From positions 5,534,501 to 5,598,500 of the forward strand of contig NC_015312.1 in NCBI RefSeq assembly GCF_000196675.2: DNA of 64,000 nt. Reading direction: 5' to 3'. This DNA is from Pseudonocardia benzenivorans CB1190. GTDB taxonomy: Bacteria > Actinomycetota > Actinomycetes > Mycobacteriales > Pseudonocardiaceae. The position numbers were made by a program, and so were the translations under genes. Positions 31,138 to 39,548 of this stretch are shown piece after piece. Below the pieces are notes generated by a model. That model was given only the letters and a program-made list of their open reading frames with translations. It was not told the DNA's origin and made no database searches. Within the stretch, counting starts at the first letter, position 1; the number at the start of each line of letters is the position of its first letter.

Positions 31138-32493
31138 TCAGGCGCGCACGATGGCCAGCACCTCGTCGCGCAGGACGGCGACGGCGTCGGCGTCGGCGGC
31201 CTCGACGTTGAGCCGCAGCAGCGGTTCGGTGTTGGACGCACGCAGGTTGAACCACGCGCCGTCGGCCAGCGTGACGGTCAGGCCGTCGAGCTCGTCGAAG
31301 GCGGTCCCCGGACGCGCGCCGAATACCTCGCGGACGGCGGCGACCCGGTCGGCCTGGTCACCGACCGTCGAGTTGATCTCACCCGACGCCGCGTAGCGCT
31401 CGTAGCCGGCCATCAGCGCCGAGAGCGGACCGTCGTGCCCGGCGAGCGCGGCCAGCACGTGCAGCGCCGCGAGCATCCCCGAGTCGGCCCGCCAGAAGTC
31501 GCGGAAGTAGTAGTGCGCCGAGTGCTCGCCGCCGAACACCGCGCCGGTCTCGGCCATCGTCTGCTTGATGAACGAGTGCCCGACGCGCGTCCGGACCGGG
31601 GTGCCACCGAGCTCGGTGACGATCTCGGGCACGGCCTTCGAGGTGATGAGGTTGTGGATGACCGTGTCGCCGGGCGAGCGCGCGAGCTCGCGCGCGGCCA
31701 CCAGCGCGGTGATGGCACTCGGGCTCACCGGTTCGCCCCGCTCGTCGACGGCGAAGCAGCGGTCGGCGTCGCCGTCGAACGCCAGCCCGATGTCGGCGCC
31801 CTCGGCGACGACCGCCTTCTGCAGGTCGACGAGGTTCGCCGGGTCGAGCGGGTTGGCCTCGTGGTGGGGGAAGTTCCCGTCGAGCTCGAAGTACAGCGGC
31901 ACGACGTCGAACGGCAGCGGCGCGAACACCGCCGGCACGGTGTGTCCGGCCATCCCGTTGCCCGCGTCCACGACGACCCGCAGCGGGCGTGCGCCCGACA
32001 GGTCGACGAGCGAGCGCAGGTGGTCGGCGTAGGCCCCCAGCAGGTCCCGCTGCTCGACCGTGCCGCCGCCCGGACCCGCCGGGACGCCCGCCTCGACGGC
32101 CTCGCGGAGCGTGGCGAGGCCGGTGTCCTGGCCGATCGGCGTGGCGCCGCCACGGCAGAGCTTGATGCCGTTGTAGCGCGCGGGGTTGTGGCTCGCGGTG
32201 AACATGGCGCCCGGCACGTCGAGCGTGCCCGCGGCGAAGTAGAGCATGTCGGTGCTGGCCAGCCCGATGTCGACGACGTCGAGCCCCTGGCCGGTGACGC
32301 CCTCGGCGAACGCGGCGGCGAAGCCGGGCGAGGAGTCCCGCATGTCCCTGCCGACGACCACCCCGCACGCCCCCTCCGCGCCGACCAGCCGGGCCAACGC
32401 CCCGCCGACGGCGCGCACCGTGGCGGCATCGAGCTGCTCGCCGACGACGCCGCGGATGTCGTAGGCCTTCACGATCGAGGACAGGTCGGGCAC
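31138..32493 (-). CDS. manB: Phosphomannomutase/phosphoglucomutase
   Basis: A 451-residue alpha-D-phosphohexomutase. It converts mannose-6-phosphate to mannose-1-phosphate for GDP-mannose. The active-site serine loop is FTASHNPARYNGIK, the metal loop AFDGDADRCF, the sugar-binding loop GGEHSAHYYFRDF and the phosphate-binding loop RASNTEPLLRLNVEA: all four are intact. The GTG at 32493 gives the canonical KAYDIRGVVG N-terminus. It corresponds to Rv3257c (pmmA/manB). It lies between DUF3499 and the Trm112 gene, all on the minus strand. Confidence 0.95.
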   Translation of the reverse strand: MPDLSSIVKAYDIRGVVGEQLDAATVRAVGGALARLVGAEGACGVVVGRDMRDSSPGFAAAFAEGVTGQGLDVVDIGLASTDMLYFAAGTLDVPGAMFTASHNPARYNGIKLCRGGATPIGQDTGLATLREAVEAGVPAGPGGGTVEQRDLLGAYADHLRSLVDLSGARPLRVVVDAGNGMAGHTVPAVFAPLPFDVVPLYFELDGNFPHHEANPLDPANLVDLQKAVVAEGADIGLAFDGDADRCFAVDERGEPVSPSAITALVAARELARSPGDTVIHNLITSKAVPEIVTELGGTPVRTRVGHSFIKQTMAETGAVFGGEHSAHYYFRDFWRADSGMLAALHVLAALAGHDGPLSALMAGYERYAASGEINSTVGDQADRVAAVREVFGARPGTAFDELDGLTVTLADGAWFNLRASNTEPLLRLNVEAADADAVAVLRDEVLAIVRA

Positions 32494-32576
32494 GCCGCCG
32501 ACCTTATCGGGGGCGCACGACGCTGCGAGCCGGGTCACCCCCGGCCGGGCCGTCGGGCCGTGCAGGGCGGCGGCGG

Positions 32577-32939
32577 TCAGCCGTCGGCGCCGGGGAGAAC
32601 GCGCAGGTGGCCGCGGCGGCCGGTGCCCTGGGCGGGCACCGAGGGCGGCGGGTCGAGGGGGCGGTCGGCCCGGCCGGCCTCGCGGACGGCCTCGGCGAGC
32701 GCGGTCAGGTCGTCGGCCGACGGCTGGGGCGGGGCGAACTCGCCCTCGAACCGGACGACCTCCCAGCCGCGCGGCGCCGTGAGCCGATGCGCGTGGGCGG
32801 TGCACAGGTCGTAGGAGTGCGGCTCGGCCTGCGTGGCGAGCGGCCCGACGACGGCCGTGGAGTCGGCGTACACGTACGTGAGTGTGGCCACCGCGAGCTC
32901 GGTGCACCCTGTCCGCGAACACCTCCGCACACTCAGCAC
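32577..32939 (-). CDS. DUF3499 family protein
   Basis: A 120-residue protein with the diagnostic segment RRCSRTGCTELAVATLTYVY, then PLATQAEPHSYDLCTAHAHR and the RGWEVVRFE motif. The pairs CSRTGC and DLCTAH suggest a metal-binding site. The family is restricted to actinobacteria and has no known function; it always lies between phosphomannomutase and a metallopeptidase gene (Rv3258c). GTG 32939 is chosen because a TATCGT -10 hexamer ends 7 bases before it, which would give a leaderless message. Confidence 0.85.
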   Translation of the reverse strand: MLSVRRCSRTGCTELAVATLTYVYADSTAVVGPLATQAEPHSYDLCTAHAHRLTAPRGWEVVRFEGEFAPPQPSADDLTALAEAVREAGRADRPLDPPPSVPAQGTGRRGHLRVLPGADG

Positions 32940-32946
32940 GTCGTCG

Positions 32947-32952
32947 ACGATA
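32947..32952 (-). promoter_or_regulatory. Candidate -10 element of the DUF3499 gene (leaderless)
   Basis: On the minus strand the hexamer reads TATCGT (TANNNT) and ends 7 bases before GTG 32939. Transcription would begin at or next to the start codon. No Shine-Dalgarno sequence is present. Confidence 0.45.
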
Positions 32953-33014
32953 GCGCCTGCGCCGTGCGGGACGTGGCTGCGACGCGCGGCGCGACCGGGT
33001 GCGGGCCGCGGTCG

Positions 33015-33020
33015 TACTAT
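33015..33020 (+). promoter_or_regulatory. Candidate -10 element of the metallopeptidase gene (leaderless)
   Basis: TACTAT (TANNNT) ends 7 bases before GTG 33028, so the transcript is probably leaderless. It mirrors the candidate element of the divergent DUF3499 gene. Confidence 0.5.
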
Positions 33021-33027
33021 TCGCCGG

Positions 33028-33507
33028 GTGACCACCGCGCGTCGAACGCTGCGCCGATCGCCCCGACGGCGCGACCGCCGGGGCCGTGGCCTGCGTGGCC
33101 TGCTCTACCCGGTGTCGCTGCCCGCGTCGCGCACGCGGGCGGAGAAGTTCGACCTGCTCGTGCTGGAGGCGCTCGAGCCGATCGAGCTGCGCTGGGGGCC
33201 CGAGCTCGCCGAGCTCGACCTCGCGGTCGACGAGGTGCCCGAGGTCGACGAGACCTCGCCCGACGACGTCGTGTGGGGCGCGGGTGTGCTCGCCGACGTG
33301 GGCGTCCCGCTCGCGCAGCTGGTGCCCGCGGGCGTCGACCACGCGGGACTCCCGTCGCGGGCCCGCATCGTGATCTACCGGCGCCCGCTCGAGGCGCGGG
33401 CGCGTGGCGGCGCCGACCTGGCCGACCTGTTGCACGAGGTGCTCGTCGAGCAGGTCGCGGAGTACCTCAACATCGAGCCCGACGCGGTCGACGGCGGCGC
33501 CGAGTAG
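33028..33507 (+). CDS. Metallopeptidase family protein (zincin-like)
   Basis: A 159-residue protein of the small zincin-like family found beside DUF3499 and whiB2 (Rv3259 position). A basic N-terminal tail precedes a compact domain: KFDLLVLEALEPIELRWGPE, VIYRRPLEARARGGADLADL and LLHEVLVEQVAEYLNIEPD. The last motif carries the HE pair but not a full HExxH, so catalytic activity is doubtful and the metallopeptidase label is by family. The GTG start at 33028 lies 7 bp after a TACTAT hexamer. The 324 bp downstream, to whiB2, contain nothing recognisable. Confidence 0.75.
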   Translation: MTTARRTLRRSPRRRDRRGRGLRGLLYPVSLPASRTRAEKFDLLVLEALEPIELRWGPELAELDLAVDEVPEVDETSPDDVVWGAGVLADVGVPLAQLVPAGVDHAGLPSRARIVIYRRPLEARARGGADLADLLHEVLVEQVAEYLNIEPDAVDGGAE

Positions 33508-33831
33508 GGCGCGCGCCGGTTCTCGTCACGGCGATCTCGTCACGGCGACGGGAACCGGGCCCGACCTGCCCCGTCGGCCCACGCGTCGACGACACGCCGC
33601 GCACGCGCACCCATCAGCACTGTCCGCGGCCCCGCCGACGAGAGCCACGCCGACGAGAGCACGCGCCGACGGCAGCCGCGGCGTCGCGCGAACCGGCCGA
33701 CGCCTGCACCCGCACCGGCCCGTGCCGACCCCACGAGACGTCGTCGACCCGGTGGGCGGTGGCCCACGGGGAACGACCCGCTCGTCGCGCCGCGCGGACC
33801 CCCCGGCCCGTGCCGCGCTCGTCCCGTGGGC
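33508..33831. other. Gene-free interval between metallopeptidase and whiB2
   Basis: 324 bp between convergent genes. Only Arg/Pro-rich chance frames are present. No hairpin with long perfect arms or repeat array was seen. Confidence 0.4.
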
Positions 33832-34167
33832 TCAGCCGGCGGCGCGACGCAACCGGCGCCGCTCCCGCTCGGACAACCCGCCCCAGATGCCGAAGCGCTC
33901 GTCCTGGGCCAGCGCGTACTCCAGGCACTCGGCCCGGACCTCGCACCCGCCGCAGATCCGCTTCGCCTCCCGGGTCGAGCCGCCCTTCTCCGGGAAGAAG
34001 GCCTCCGGATCGGTCTGGGCGCACAGCGCCCGTTCCTGCCAGTCCGGCTCCGCCCCCGCCTCGCCGAGCACGTCGACGTGCACGAGGTCACCCTCGGGTT
34101 CCGGCGCCGCCACGCTCGCGACGAAGCCGTCCCCCACCAACCGAAGTGTGTCACTGATCACGTTCAC
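33832..34167 (-). CDS. whiB2: WhiB-family iron-sulfur regulator, WhiB2/WhmD-like
   Basis: A 111-residue WhiB protein. The four cluster-binding cysteines are C49, C72, C75 and C81 (ALCAQTDPEAFFPEKGGS, ICGGC, ECLEYAL), followed by the beta-turn GIWGG at 93-97 and the basic tail RERRRLRRAAG that contacts sigma/DNA. WhiB proteins bind the primary sigma factor and control septation and stress genes. Location next to the F420 and mannose genes matches WhiB2/WhmD (Rv3260c), which is needed for cell division in mycobacteria. GTG 34167 has a strong GGAGAGG site. Confidence 0.92.
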   Translation of the reverse strand: MNVISDTLRLVGDGFVASVAAPEPEGDLVHVDVLGEAGAEPDWQERALCAQTDPEAFFPEKGGSTREAKRICGGCEVRAECLEYALAQDERFGIWGGLSERERRRLRRAAG

Positions 34168-34209
34168 TCGCCCACCTCTCCCCGCGCCCCGGCGAATGAC
34201 ACCGACGTA

Positions 34210-34239
34210 AGTACATCGCTGCGGTTCGCCGCTTGGCAA
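34210..34239 (-). promoter_or_regulatory. Candidate SigA-type promoter of whiB2
   Basis: On the minus strand TTGCCA (34234-34239) and TGTACT (34210-34215) are separated by 18 bp, about 45 bp before the GTG at 34167. The interval is AT-richer than its surroundings. Confidence 0.4.
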
Positions 34240-34303
34240 GTTGGGGCGGCCGTACGGGTGACGCGTTCCACCCCATCGGTCGCCCGTTCGGCAGACTGGT
34301 CAA

Positions 34304-35077
34304 GTGACGGGTGTGTCGAGCCGAGTGAGTCCGTGGTTCCTGCTGCTGGTCGTCGTGACGGTCGTCGGCGGCGTGGTCGCGGCCTCGGCGGCGCCGTTCC
34401 TCGTGCAACCGCACTCGTCGACGGCCCTCACCGTCGGCGTCGTGCTGCTCGTCCTGGGGGGCTGGACGGTCTCACTGTGCCTGCACGAGTTCGGTCACGC
34501 TTTCGTCGCATTTCGGGCAGGCGACTTCACTGTGCGTGACAAGGGTTACCTCACGCTCGACATCCGCCGCTACACCGACGTCGGGCTGTCGTTCGTGCTG
34601 CCGATCCTGTTCCTGCTCATCGGCGGCATCCCGCTGCCGGGCGGCGCGGTGTGGATCAACCACGGGCTCGTCCGGTCGCGGGCGGCGCGCAGCCTGGTCT
34701 CGCTCGCCGGCCCCGCGACGAACCTGATCCTCGGCGCGGTGCTGACCATCGCCGTCGCCACGATCTCCATGCCCTACGGGCTGGTCGTCGGGCTCTCGGC
34801 GCTGGCGCTGATCCAGGTGCTGGCGTTCGTGCTCAACATCCTGCCCATCCCCGGGCTCGACGGCTTCGGCGTCATCGAGCCCTACCTGTCCGACGGCGCG
34901 CGCCGGACGGCCGCCAAGGTCCGCCCGTGGGCCCCGCTCGTGATCTTCGTCCTGCTGATCTCCCTGCCGGTGGCCCAGCAGGTGTTCTTCGGCATCTCCT
35001 CGTGGGTGTTCGGGGCGGTCGGCGGCAACCCGACCGCGGCGAGCCTCGGCTACACCGAGCTGCTGTTCTGGCGCTGA
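34304..35077 (+). CDS. Site-2-protease-like (M50) membrane peptidase
   Basis: A 257-residue polytopic protein with the zinc-protease motif CLHEFGHAF (HExxH) in the second hydrophobic segment and the distal VLNILPIPGLDGFGV motif that supplies the third ligand (NPDG-like). This is the M50/SREBP-protease fold that cleaves substrates inside the membrane, often anti-sigma factors. Five to six helices are visible and no PDZ domain is present. It starts at GTG 34304, divergent from whiB2. Its last 28 bp overlap the convergent NUDIX gene. The substrate is unknown. Confidence 0.83.
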   Translation: MTGVSSRVSPWFLLLVVVTVVGGVVAASAAPFLVQPHSSTALTVGVVLLVLGGWTVSLCLHEFGHAFVAFRAGDFTVRDKGYLTLDIRRYTDVGLSFVLPILFLLIGGIPLPGGAVWINHGLVRSRAARSLVSLAGPATNLILGAVLTIAVATISMPYGLVVGLSALALIQVLAFVLNILPIPGLDGFGVIEPYLSDGARRTAAKVRPWAPLVIFVLLISLPVAQQVFFGISSWVFGAVGGNPTAASLGYTELLFWR

Positions 35078-35610
35078 ACCGGACGCGCGGCCGTGATCAT
35101 CTCCGGAACCGTGTCGGAGTCGGCAGGCAGCGCGTCGACCGGCCACCAGCGCAGGTCGAGCGACTCGTCGGAGATCCGCGGCTGCGCGCCCGCCGGTGCC
35201 CGGACGAGGTAGCGGACGTCGAGGTGGCGCGTCGGCACCCCGAGCGAGCACGCCACCGGATGGACGTCGATGTGCAACGGACGCGCGGAGATCGTGAGGC
35301 CCTCGATGCCGGACTCCTCGGTGGCCTCGCGCAGCGCCGCCGCCCGCAGCGACGCGTCGCCGGGCTCGCAGTGCCCGCCGAGCTGCACCCAACGGTGGAC
35401 CCGGCGGTGCAGCGTCAGCAGGGTGTGCTCTCCCGCCGCGTCGAGCACCAGCGCCGAGGCCGTGAGATGGCCGGGGACGCAGGAGCGGTCGCACGCGTCG
35501 TCGGGCCGGGCGTCGAGGAACGCGAGCAGCGCCTGCCGCAACGCCTCCTGCCCGGCGGTGCCCGGCACCCAGTCCCGCAGCTCGGCGGCCGCGACGGCAG
35601 CGGCTACCAC
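35050..35610 (-). CDS. NUDIX hydrolase
   Basis: A 186-residue protein with the Nudix box GGHCEPGDASLRAAALREATEE, giving the metal-binding REATEESG pattern. The preceding VQLGGH segment and the downstream HLDVRYLVRAP fit housekeeping MutT-like hydrolases; the substrate is unknown. GTG 35610 overlaps the fbiB stop (GTGGTAG), so it is the third gene of the fbiA-fbiB transcript. In other actinobacteria a NUDIX gene often follows fbiB. Its 3' end overlaps the M50 gene by 28 bp on the other strand. Confidence 0.87.
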   Translation of the reverse strand: MVAAAVAAAELRDWVPGTAGQEALRQALLAFLDARPDDACDRSCVPGHLTASALVLDAAGEHTLLTLHRRVHRWVQLGGHCEPGDASLRAAALREATEESGIEGLTISARPLHIDVHPVACSLGVPTRHLDVRYLVRAPAGAQPRISDESLDLRWWPVDALPADSDTVPEMITAARPVQRQNSSSV

Positions 35611-36968
35611 TCGACGAGTCCGGCGGCCGGATCACGCGGCGGGCGCGGGACGAGCGCCACGTCGGGCGTCCCGACGGCGACGGCACCGAGCGGCTGCCAG
35701 TCGTCGGGCAGACCCAGCACGTCGCGCACGACGTCGCCGGCGAAGATCGTCGACCCCACCCAGCACGACGCCAGCCCCTCCGCCGCGAGCGCGACCAGCA
35801 AGGACTGCACGGCCGCGCCCCCGGCGACGGTGAACATGTCGCGCTCGGCGGCGGTGCGGACGGGGTCCGGGTAGGGCTGCGCCCCGTCGCCGGTCCGGAA
35901 CGCCAGCACCAGCTCCGGGGCCCGACGCAGCAGGTCGCCGCGGGCGAGGCGGCGTTCCACCTCGTCGGCGGGCCTGCCGTCGGCCTCGAGATCGGCGCGC
36001 CAGCGGTCGCGCATCGCGTCGAGCAGGGCGGTGCGCCGGTCCGGATCACGTACCCAGCCGAAGCGGAACGGCGCCGAGTGGTGCGGGGCGGGGGCGGTGA
36101 GCGCGACGCCGACCGCGCGACGCAGCGCCGCCGCGTCGACGGGGTCCGGTCCGAAGCTGCGCGAGCTGCGCCGCAGCAGCACGGCCTCCCGGCGGCCCTG
36201 CGCCAGCGCCTCCTCGGTGCCCAGCCAGAACAGGTCCTCGTCGAGCGCGCGGACGAGGTCGCGGGCGCCGGAGCCGTCGTCGACGACGCGCAGCCCGCGC
36301 ACCACCGCGACCGGCAGCCCGCCGAGCTTGCCCTTGGCGAGGTCGGCCGCGGCGGCGATCTCGTCGGCCACGGCGACCTCGGTGACGACCAGCTCGTTGC
36401 CCTCGGCGTCGACCGCGCCCTCGTAGCCGTGCAGCACCCGCAGGCCCGCGGAGCCGATCGCGACGTCGGTCTGGCCGACCCGCCACGTGCGGCCCATCGT
36501 GTCGGTGACGACGACCGCGACCTCAACGCCCAGTGCCGCAGCCAGACCCGCGCGGATCCGGCGGGCGCTGGCGTCGGGGTCGACGGGCAGCAGCGCCAGC
36601 TCGTCGCGCCGGACGTTGGACGCGTCGATCCCCGCCGCGGCCTGCACGAGGCCGAGCTTGCTCGCGACGATCAGCGTCCGGCCCCGGCGCGCGACTACCC
36701 GCTCGGTCTCCTCGTCGACCAGGCTGCGGCGCAGCGCGTCGCGCTCCTCGGGGTCCGCGGGCGCGGTGACGAGCCTGCCCTCGGCCTTGGAGACGATCTT
36801 GCTCGTGACGACGACGACGTCGCCCTCGGCCAGCCACGGTGCGGCGGCGGCGATCGCGGCGGCCACGTCGTCGCCCGGGCGGAACTCGGGCAGCCCGCGG
36901 ACGGGCAGGACGGTGACCGCGTCGGGCGACGCGTGATCGCCCGGGAGCGCTTCCGGACGCTCAGACAC
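35604..36968 (-). CDS. fbiB: Coenzyme F420:L-glutamate ligase FbiB (bifunctional)
   Basis: A 454-residue two-domain enzyme. Residues 1 to about 245 are the CofE-like gamma-glutamyl ligase (VVVTSKIVSKAEGRLV, VVVTDTMGRTWRVGQTDVAIG, GSGARDLVRALDEDLFWLG). Residues from about 260 onward are an FMN-binding nitroreductase-like domain (APHHSAPFRFGWV, then VQSLLVALAAEGLASCWVGS) that reduces dehydro-F420 and supports long glutamate tails. Together with FbiA it makes mature F420. The GTG at 36968 overlaps the fbiA stop by 8 bp, so the two are coupled. Confidence 0.95.
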   Translation of the reverse strand: MSERPEALPGDHASPDAVTVLPVRGLPEFRPGDDVAAAIAAAAPWLAEGDVVVVTSKIVSKAEGRLVTAPADPEERDALRRSLVDEETERVVARRGRTLIVASKLGLVQAAAGIDASNVRRDELALLPVDPDASARRIRAGLAAALGVEVAVVVTDTMGRTWRVGQTDVAIGSAGLRVLHGYEGAVDAEGNELVVTEVAVADEIAAAADLAKGKLGGLPVAVVRGLRVVDDGSGARDLVRALDEDLFWLGTEEALAQGRREAVLLRRSSRSFGPDPVDAAALRRAVGVALTAPAPHHSAPFRFGWVRDPDRRTALLDAMRDRWRADLEADGRPADEVERRLARGDLLRRAPELVLAFRTGDGAQPYPDPVRTAAERDMFTVAGGAAVQSLLVALAAEGLASCWVGSTIFAGDVVRDVLGLPDDWQPLGAVAVGTPDVALVPRPPRDPAAGLVEW

Positions 36969-37968
36969 CGTCGATCCCGGCGAGCTCGAACGCCGCGTGG
37001 GCCATCGCGGCGGTGGCCTCGACGTCCGTCATCAGCAGCGGGACCTCGCGGACCTCGGCGCCGGGCACCTCGCACCCGTCGCCGGTGTGCACGAGCCAGC
37101 CGTCGAGCAGGCCGCCCTCCGCCCGGCCGCCGTAGTGCCGGCCGACCGCCTCCGCGCTGGTCCCGACCCCGATCGCGGTGAGGCACGCGTCGGCCATCCC
37201 GCGCAGCGGGGCGCCGCCGACGATCGGCGAGAGCCCGACGATCCGCGCCGGCGTCGCGACCAGCGACTGGGCCATCCCGGGCACCCCGATCAGTGTCCCG
37301 ATGCTCACGACGGGGTTCGACGGGGCGACGAGCACGACGTCCGCGGTCTCGAGCGCGTCGCGCACCTCGGGCAGCACCCGGGCCTCCTCGGCGCCGACGG
37401 AGGCGAAGCGGTGCGCGGCCGGCTTGGCCTGGTGCCGGACCCACCACTCCTGGAAGTGCACCGCCACCTGAGGGGGCGCGCCGTCGATCGCCGCGTCGGG
37501 GTTGTCGATGACCACGTGGGTCTCGACCCGGTCGTCGGTGCCGGGCAGCAGCCGCACCCCGGGCTGCCAGCGGTGGCACAACGCCTCGGTGACCTGCGAC
37601 AATGGGTAACCGGCACGCAGCATCCGGGTGCGGACGAGGTGCGTCGCGATGTCGCGGTCGCCCAGGGAGAACCAGTCGGGGTCGGCGCCGTAGGCGGCCA
37701 GCTCCGCACCCACGGTCCACGACTCGTCCTTGCGGCCCCAGCCGCGCTCGGTGTCGATGCCGCCGGCGAGGGTGTACATGCAGGTGTCGAGGTCGGGGCA
37801 GATGCGCAGGCCGTGCAGCCAGATGTCGTCGCCCACGTTGACGACGGCCGTGACCTCGTGCGGCGCGTCGGCCGGACCGGGACCGACCGCGGGCAGCCCG
37901 AGCGCGGCCTTGACCCCGAGCAGGAAACGGGCGCCGCCGACGCCACCGACGAGCACGACGACCTTCAC
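36961..37968 (-). CDS. fbiA: 2-phospho-L-lactate/phosphoenolpyruvyl transferase FbiA (CofD)
   Basis: A 335-residue enzyme joining the activated three-carbon unit to the deazaflavin Fo to form dehydro-F420-0 (or F420-0). The N-terminal VVVLVGGVGGARFLLGVKAA, then VNVGDDIWLHGLRICPDLDT and YTLAGGIDTERGWGRKDE are CofD signatures; VLVAPSNPVVSIGTL and LSPIVGGAPLRGMADACL follow. The set fbiA-fbiB-NUDIX is complete here; fbiC and fbiD are not in the window. ATG 37968 is the family start. It corresponds to Rv3261, but whiB2 and fbiA are not directly adjacent here. Confidence 0.95.
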   Translation of the reverse strand: MKVVVLVGGVGGARFLLGVKAALGLPAVGPGPADAPHEVTAVVNVGDDIWLHGLRICPDLDTCMYTLAGGIDTERGWGRKDESWTVGAELAAYGADPDWFSLGDRDIATHLVRTRMLRAGYPLSQVTEALCHRWQPGVRLLPGTDDRVETHVVIDNPDAAIDGAPPQVAVHFQEWWVRHQAKPAAHRFASVGAEEARVLPEVRDALETADVVLVAPSNPVVSIGTLIGVPGMAQSLVATPARIVGLSPIVGGAPLRGMADACLTAIGVGTSAEAVGRHYGGRAEGGLLDGWLVHTGDGCEVPGAEVREVPLLMTDVEATAAMAHAAFELAGIDGV

Positions 37969-38023
37969 GAGGCACCCTTCGTCGCGGGACTCACGCGGCG
38001 ACCCTACGTGGCGGGTCCGACGC

Positions 38024-38509
38024 TCAGGAGGGCAGCACGGCCGTGACGGCCGCGACGACCTCGTCGGACCCCGGTTCGGTCCGCGGCCGGAACCGGGCGA
38101 CGACCGTCCCGTCGGGCGCGAGCAGGAACTTCTCGAAGTTCCACTGCACGTCGCCCGCCTCGCCCGAGGCGTCGGGGTGCGCGGTGAGCCGCTGGTAGAG
38201 CGGGTGCCGGCCGGGGCCGTTGACCTCGACCTTCTCGGTCAGCGGGAAGCTCACGCCGTAGGTCGTCGAGCAGAACGTCGCGATCTCCTCGGGCGACCCG
38301 GGCTCCTGGCCGCCGAACTGGTTGCACGGGACACCCAGGACGGTGAAGCCGCGGTCGGCGAAGCGCTCCTGGAGCTCCTCCAGCGCCGTGTACTGCGGCG
38401 TCAGCCCGCAGCGCGAGGCCACGTTGACCACGAGGACGGCCTTGCCGGCCAGGTCGGGGAGGTCCGCGCCGTCGAGTGCGGCGATGTCGGCGTCGAGCAC
38501 GGCAGCCAT
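38024..38509 (-). CDS. Glutathione peroxidase-family thiol peroxidase
   Basis: A 161-residue peroxidase. The active site is NVASRCGLTPQY, with cysteine rather than selenocysteine, and the partner motifs GVPCNQFGGQEPGS and QWNFEKFLL supply the catalytic Gln and Trp. The second cysteine in the PCNQF segment and the FCSTTYGV region suggest a thioredoxin-dependent peroxidase, because actinobacteria lack glutathione; this is inference. ATG 38509 is preferred over an earlier in-frame start. It lies downstream of an AlkA-like gene on the same strand. Confidence 0.92.
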   Translation of the reverse strand: MAAVLDADIAALDGADLPDLAGKAVLVVNVASRCGLTPQYTALEELQERFADRGFTVLGVPCNQFGGQEPGSPEEIATFCSTTYGVSFPLTEKVEVNGPGRHPLYQRLTAHPDASGEAGDVQWNFEKFLLAPDGTVVARFRPRTEPGSDEVVAAVTAVLPS

Positions 38510-38627
38510 GATCCGCACGCTACCCCTGCCGTGACCGGCGTTACCGGCCATGGCGAGCAACGCCACTCACGAGCCGGCGGGCCCACGATCGGCTGCTCAC
38601 GAGTCGGCGGCCCACCACCCGGCGGGG

Positions 38628-39545
38628 TCACATCGCCCGGTAGTCCTTCGGCGAGTAGCGCGGGCCGAAGCGCGGGCGGCGGAAGCCCGACAGCTCGACG
38701 TACCGGACGGCCCGGTGCCGTTGCGGTACGTAGGGTTCGAGGACGGCGAGCATCCCGGCGTCGTCGAGCGGACGACCCACGAGCGCCCAGCCCACGACCG
38801 TCGGGATGTGGAAGTCGCCGAAGCTCACGGCGTCGGCGTCGCCCCAGGCGCGCTGCGCGGTCTCGGCCGCGGTCCAGACGCCGATGCCGGGGACGCGCCG
38901 CAGCAGGATGCGCCCGTCCTCACCGCCGAGGTCGGCCGCCGCCTCGAGCCGGTGCGCGACGGCAGCGCAGGCGAGGATCGCCCGCCGTCGCGCCGAGTCG
39001 ACCCCGGCGCGGTGCCACTCCCAGTCGGGGATCGCGCGGGTGCGCTCCGGCGACGGCGGCACCCGCATCCCGTCGGGCGCTGGCCCCGGCGCGGGCTCAC
39101 CGAAGCGCCGGCACAGCTCCCGCCAGGACCGCCGCGCCTCGGTGCCGGTGACCTTCTGCTCGAGGATCGCGGGGAACAGCACGTCCCAGACCCGCCGCGT
39201 CGCGCCCAGCCGCAGCCCCGGCAGCCGTCGCGCCGCGTCCTCGACCAGCGGGTGGTGGGCGACGAACGAGTCCGGGTCGTCGTCGGCGCCCAGCAGGGCG
39301 GGCAGGTGCTCGACCGACCACGCCGCGCCCGGACCCCACGCCGCGGCGACGACCGTCCCGTCGGTCCGCCGGTGCACGCGCAGGGTCGCCGCGCCGTCGG
39401 GGGTGGTGCCGGTGCGCCAGATCGCGCCGCCGTCGGCGGCCGAGTGCCAGGTCGGGTCGCCCCGGCCGCGCCGCAAGGGCGCGAGGACTCCCGCGACATC
39501 GAGACGGAAGGCCGGGCGCCACTCGCGTTCCAGGGGTTCCGGCAC
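38628..39545 (-). CDS. DNA-3-methyladenine glycosylase II-like (HhH-GPD)
   Basis: A 305-residue AlkA-type DNA repair glycosylase. The C-terminal half holds the helix-hairpin-helix and catalytic Asp motif: LLRRVPGIGVWTAAETAQRA then AVSFGDFHIPTVVGWAL, with the aspartate in GDFH. The preceding FPAILEQKVTGTEARRSW matches the AlkA substrate-pocket helices. No iron-sulfur cysteines are present. It should excise alkylated bases. Its start is 3 bp from the stop of the NDP-sugar synthase gene, so it is probably the second gene of that transcript. Confidence 0.85.
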   Translation of the reverse strand: MPEPLEREWRPAFRLDVAGVLAPLRRGRGDPTWHSAADGGAIWRTGTTPDGAATLRVHRRTDGTVVAAAWGPGAAWSVEHLPALLGADDDPDSFVAHHPLVEDAARRLPGLRLGATRRVWDVLFPAILEQKVTGTEARRSWRELCRRFGEPAPGPAPDGMRVPPSPERTRAIPDWEWHRAGVDSARRRAILACAAVAHRLEAAADLGGEDGRILLRRVPGIGVWTAAETAQRAWGDADAVSFGDFHIPTVVGWALVGRPLDDAGMLAVLEPYVPQRHRAVRYVELSGFRRPRFGPRYSPKDYRAM

Positions 39546-39548
39546 CGG

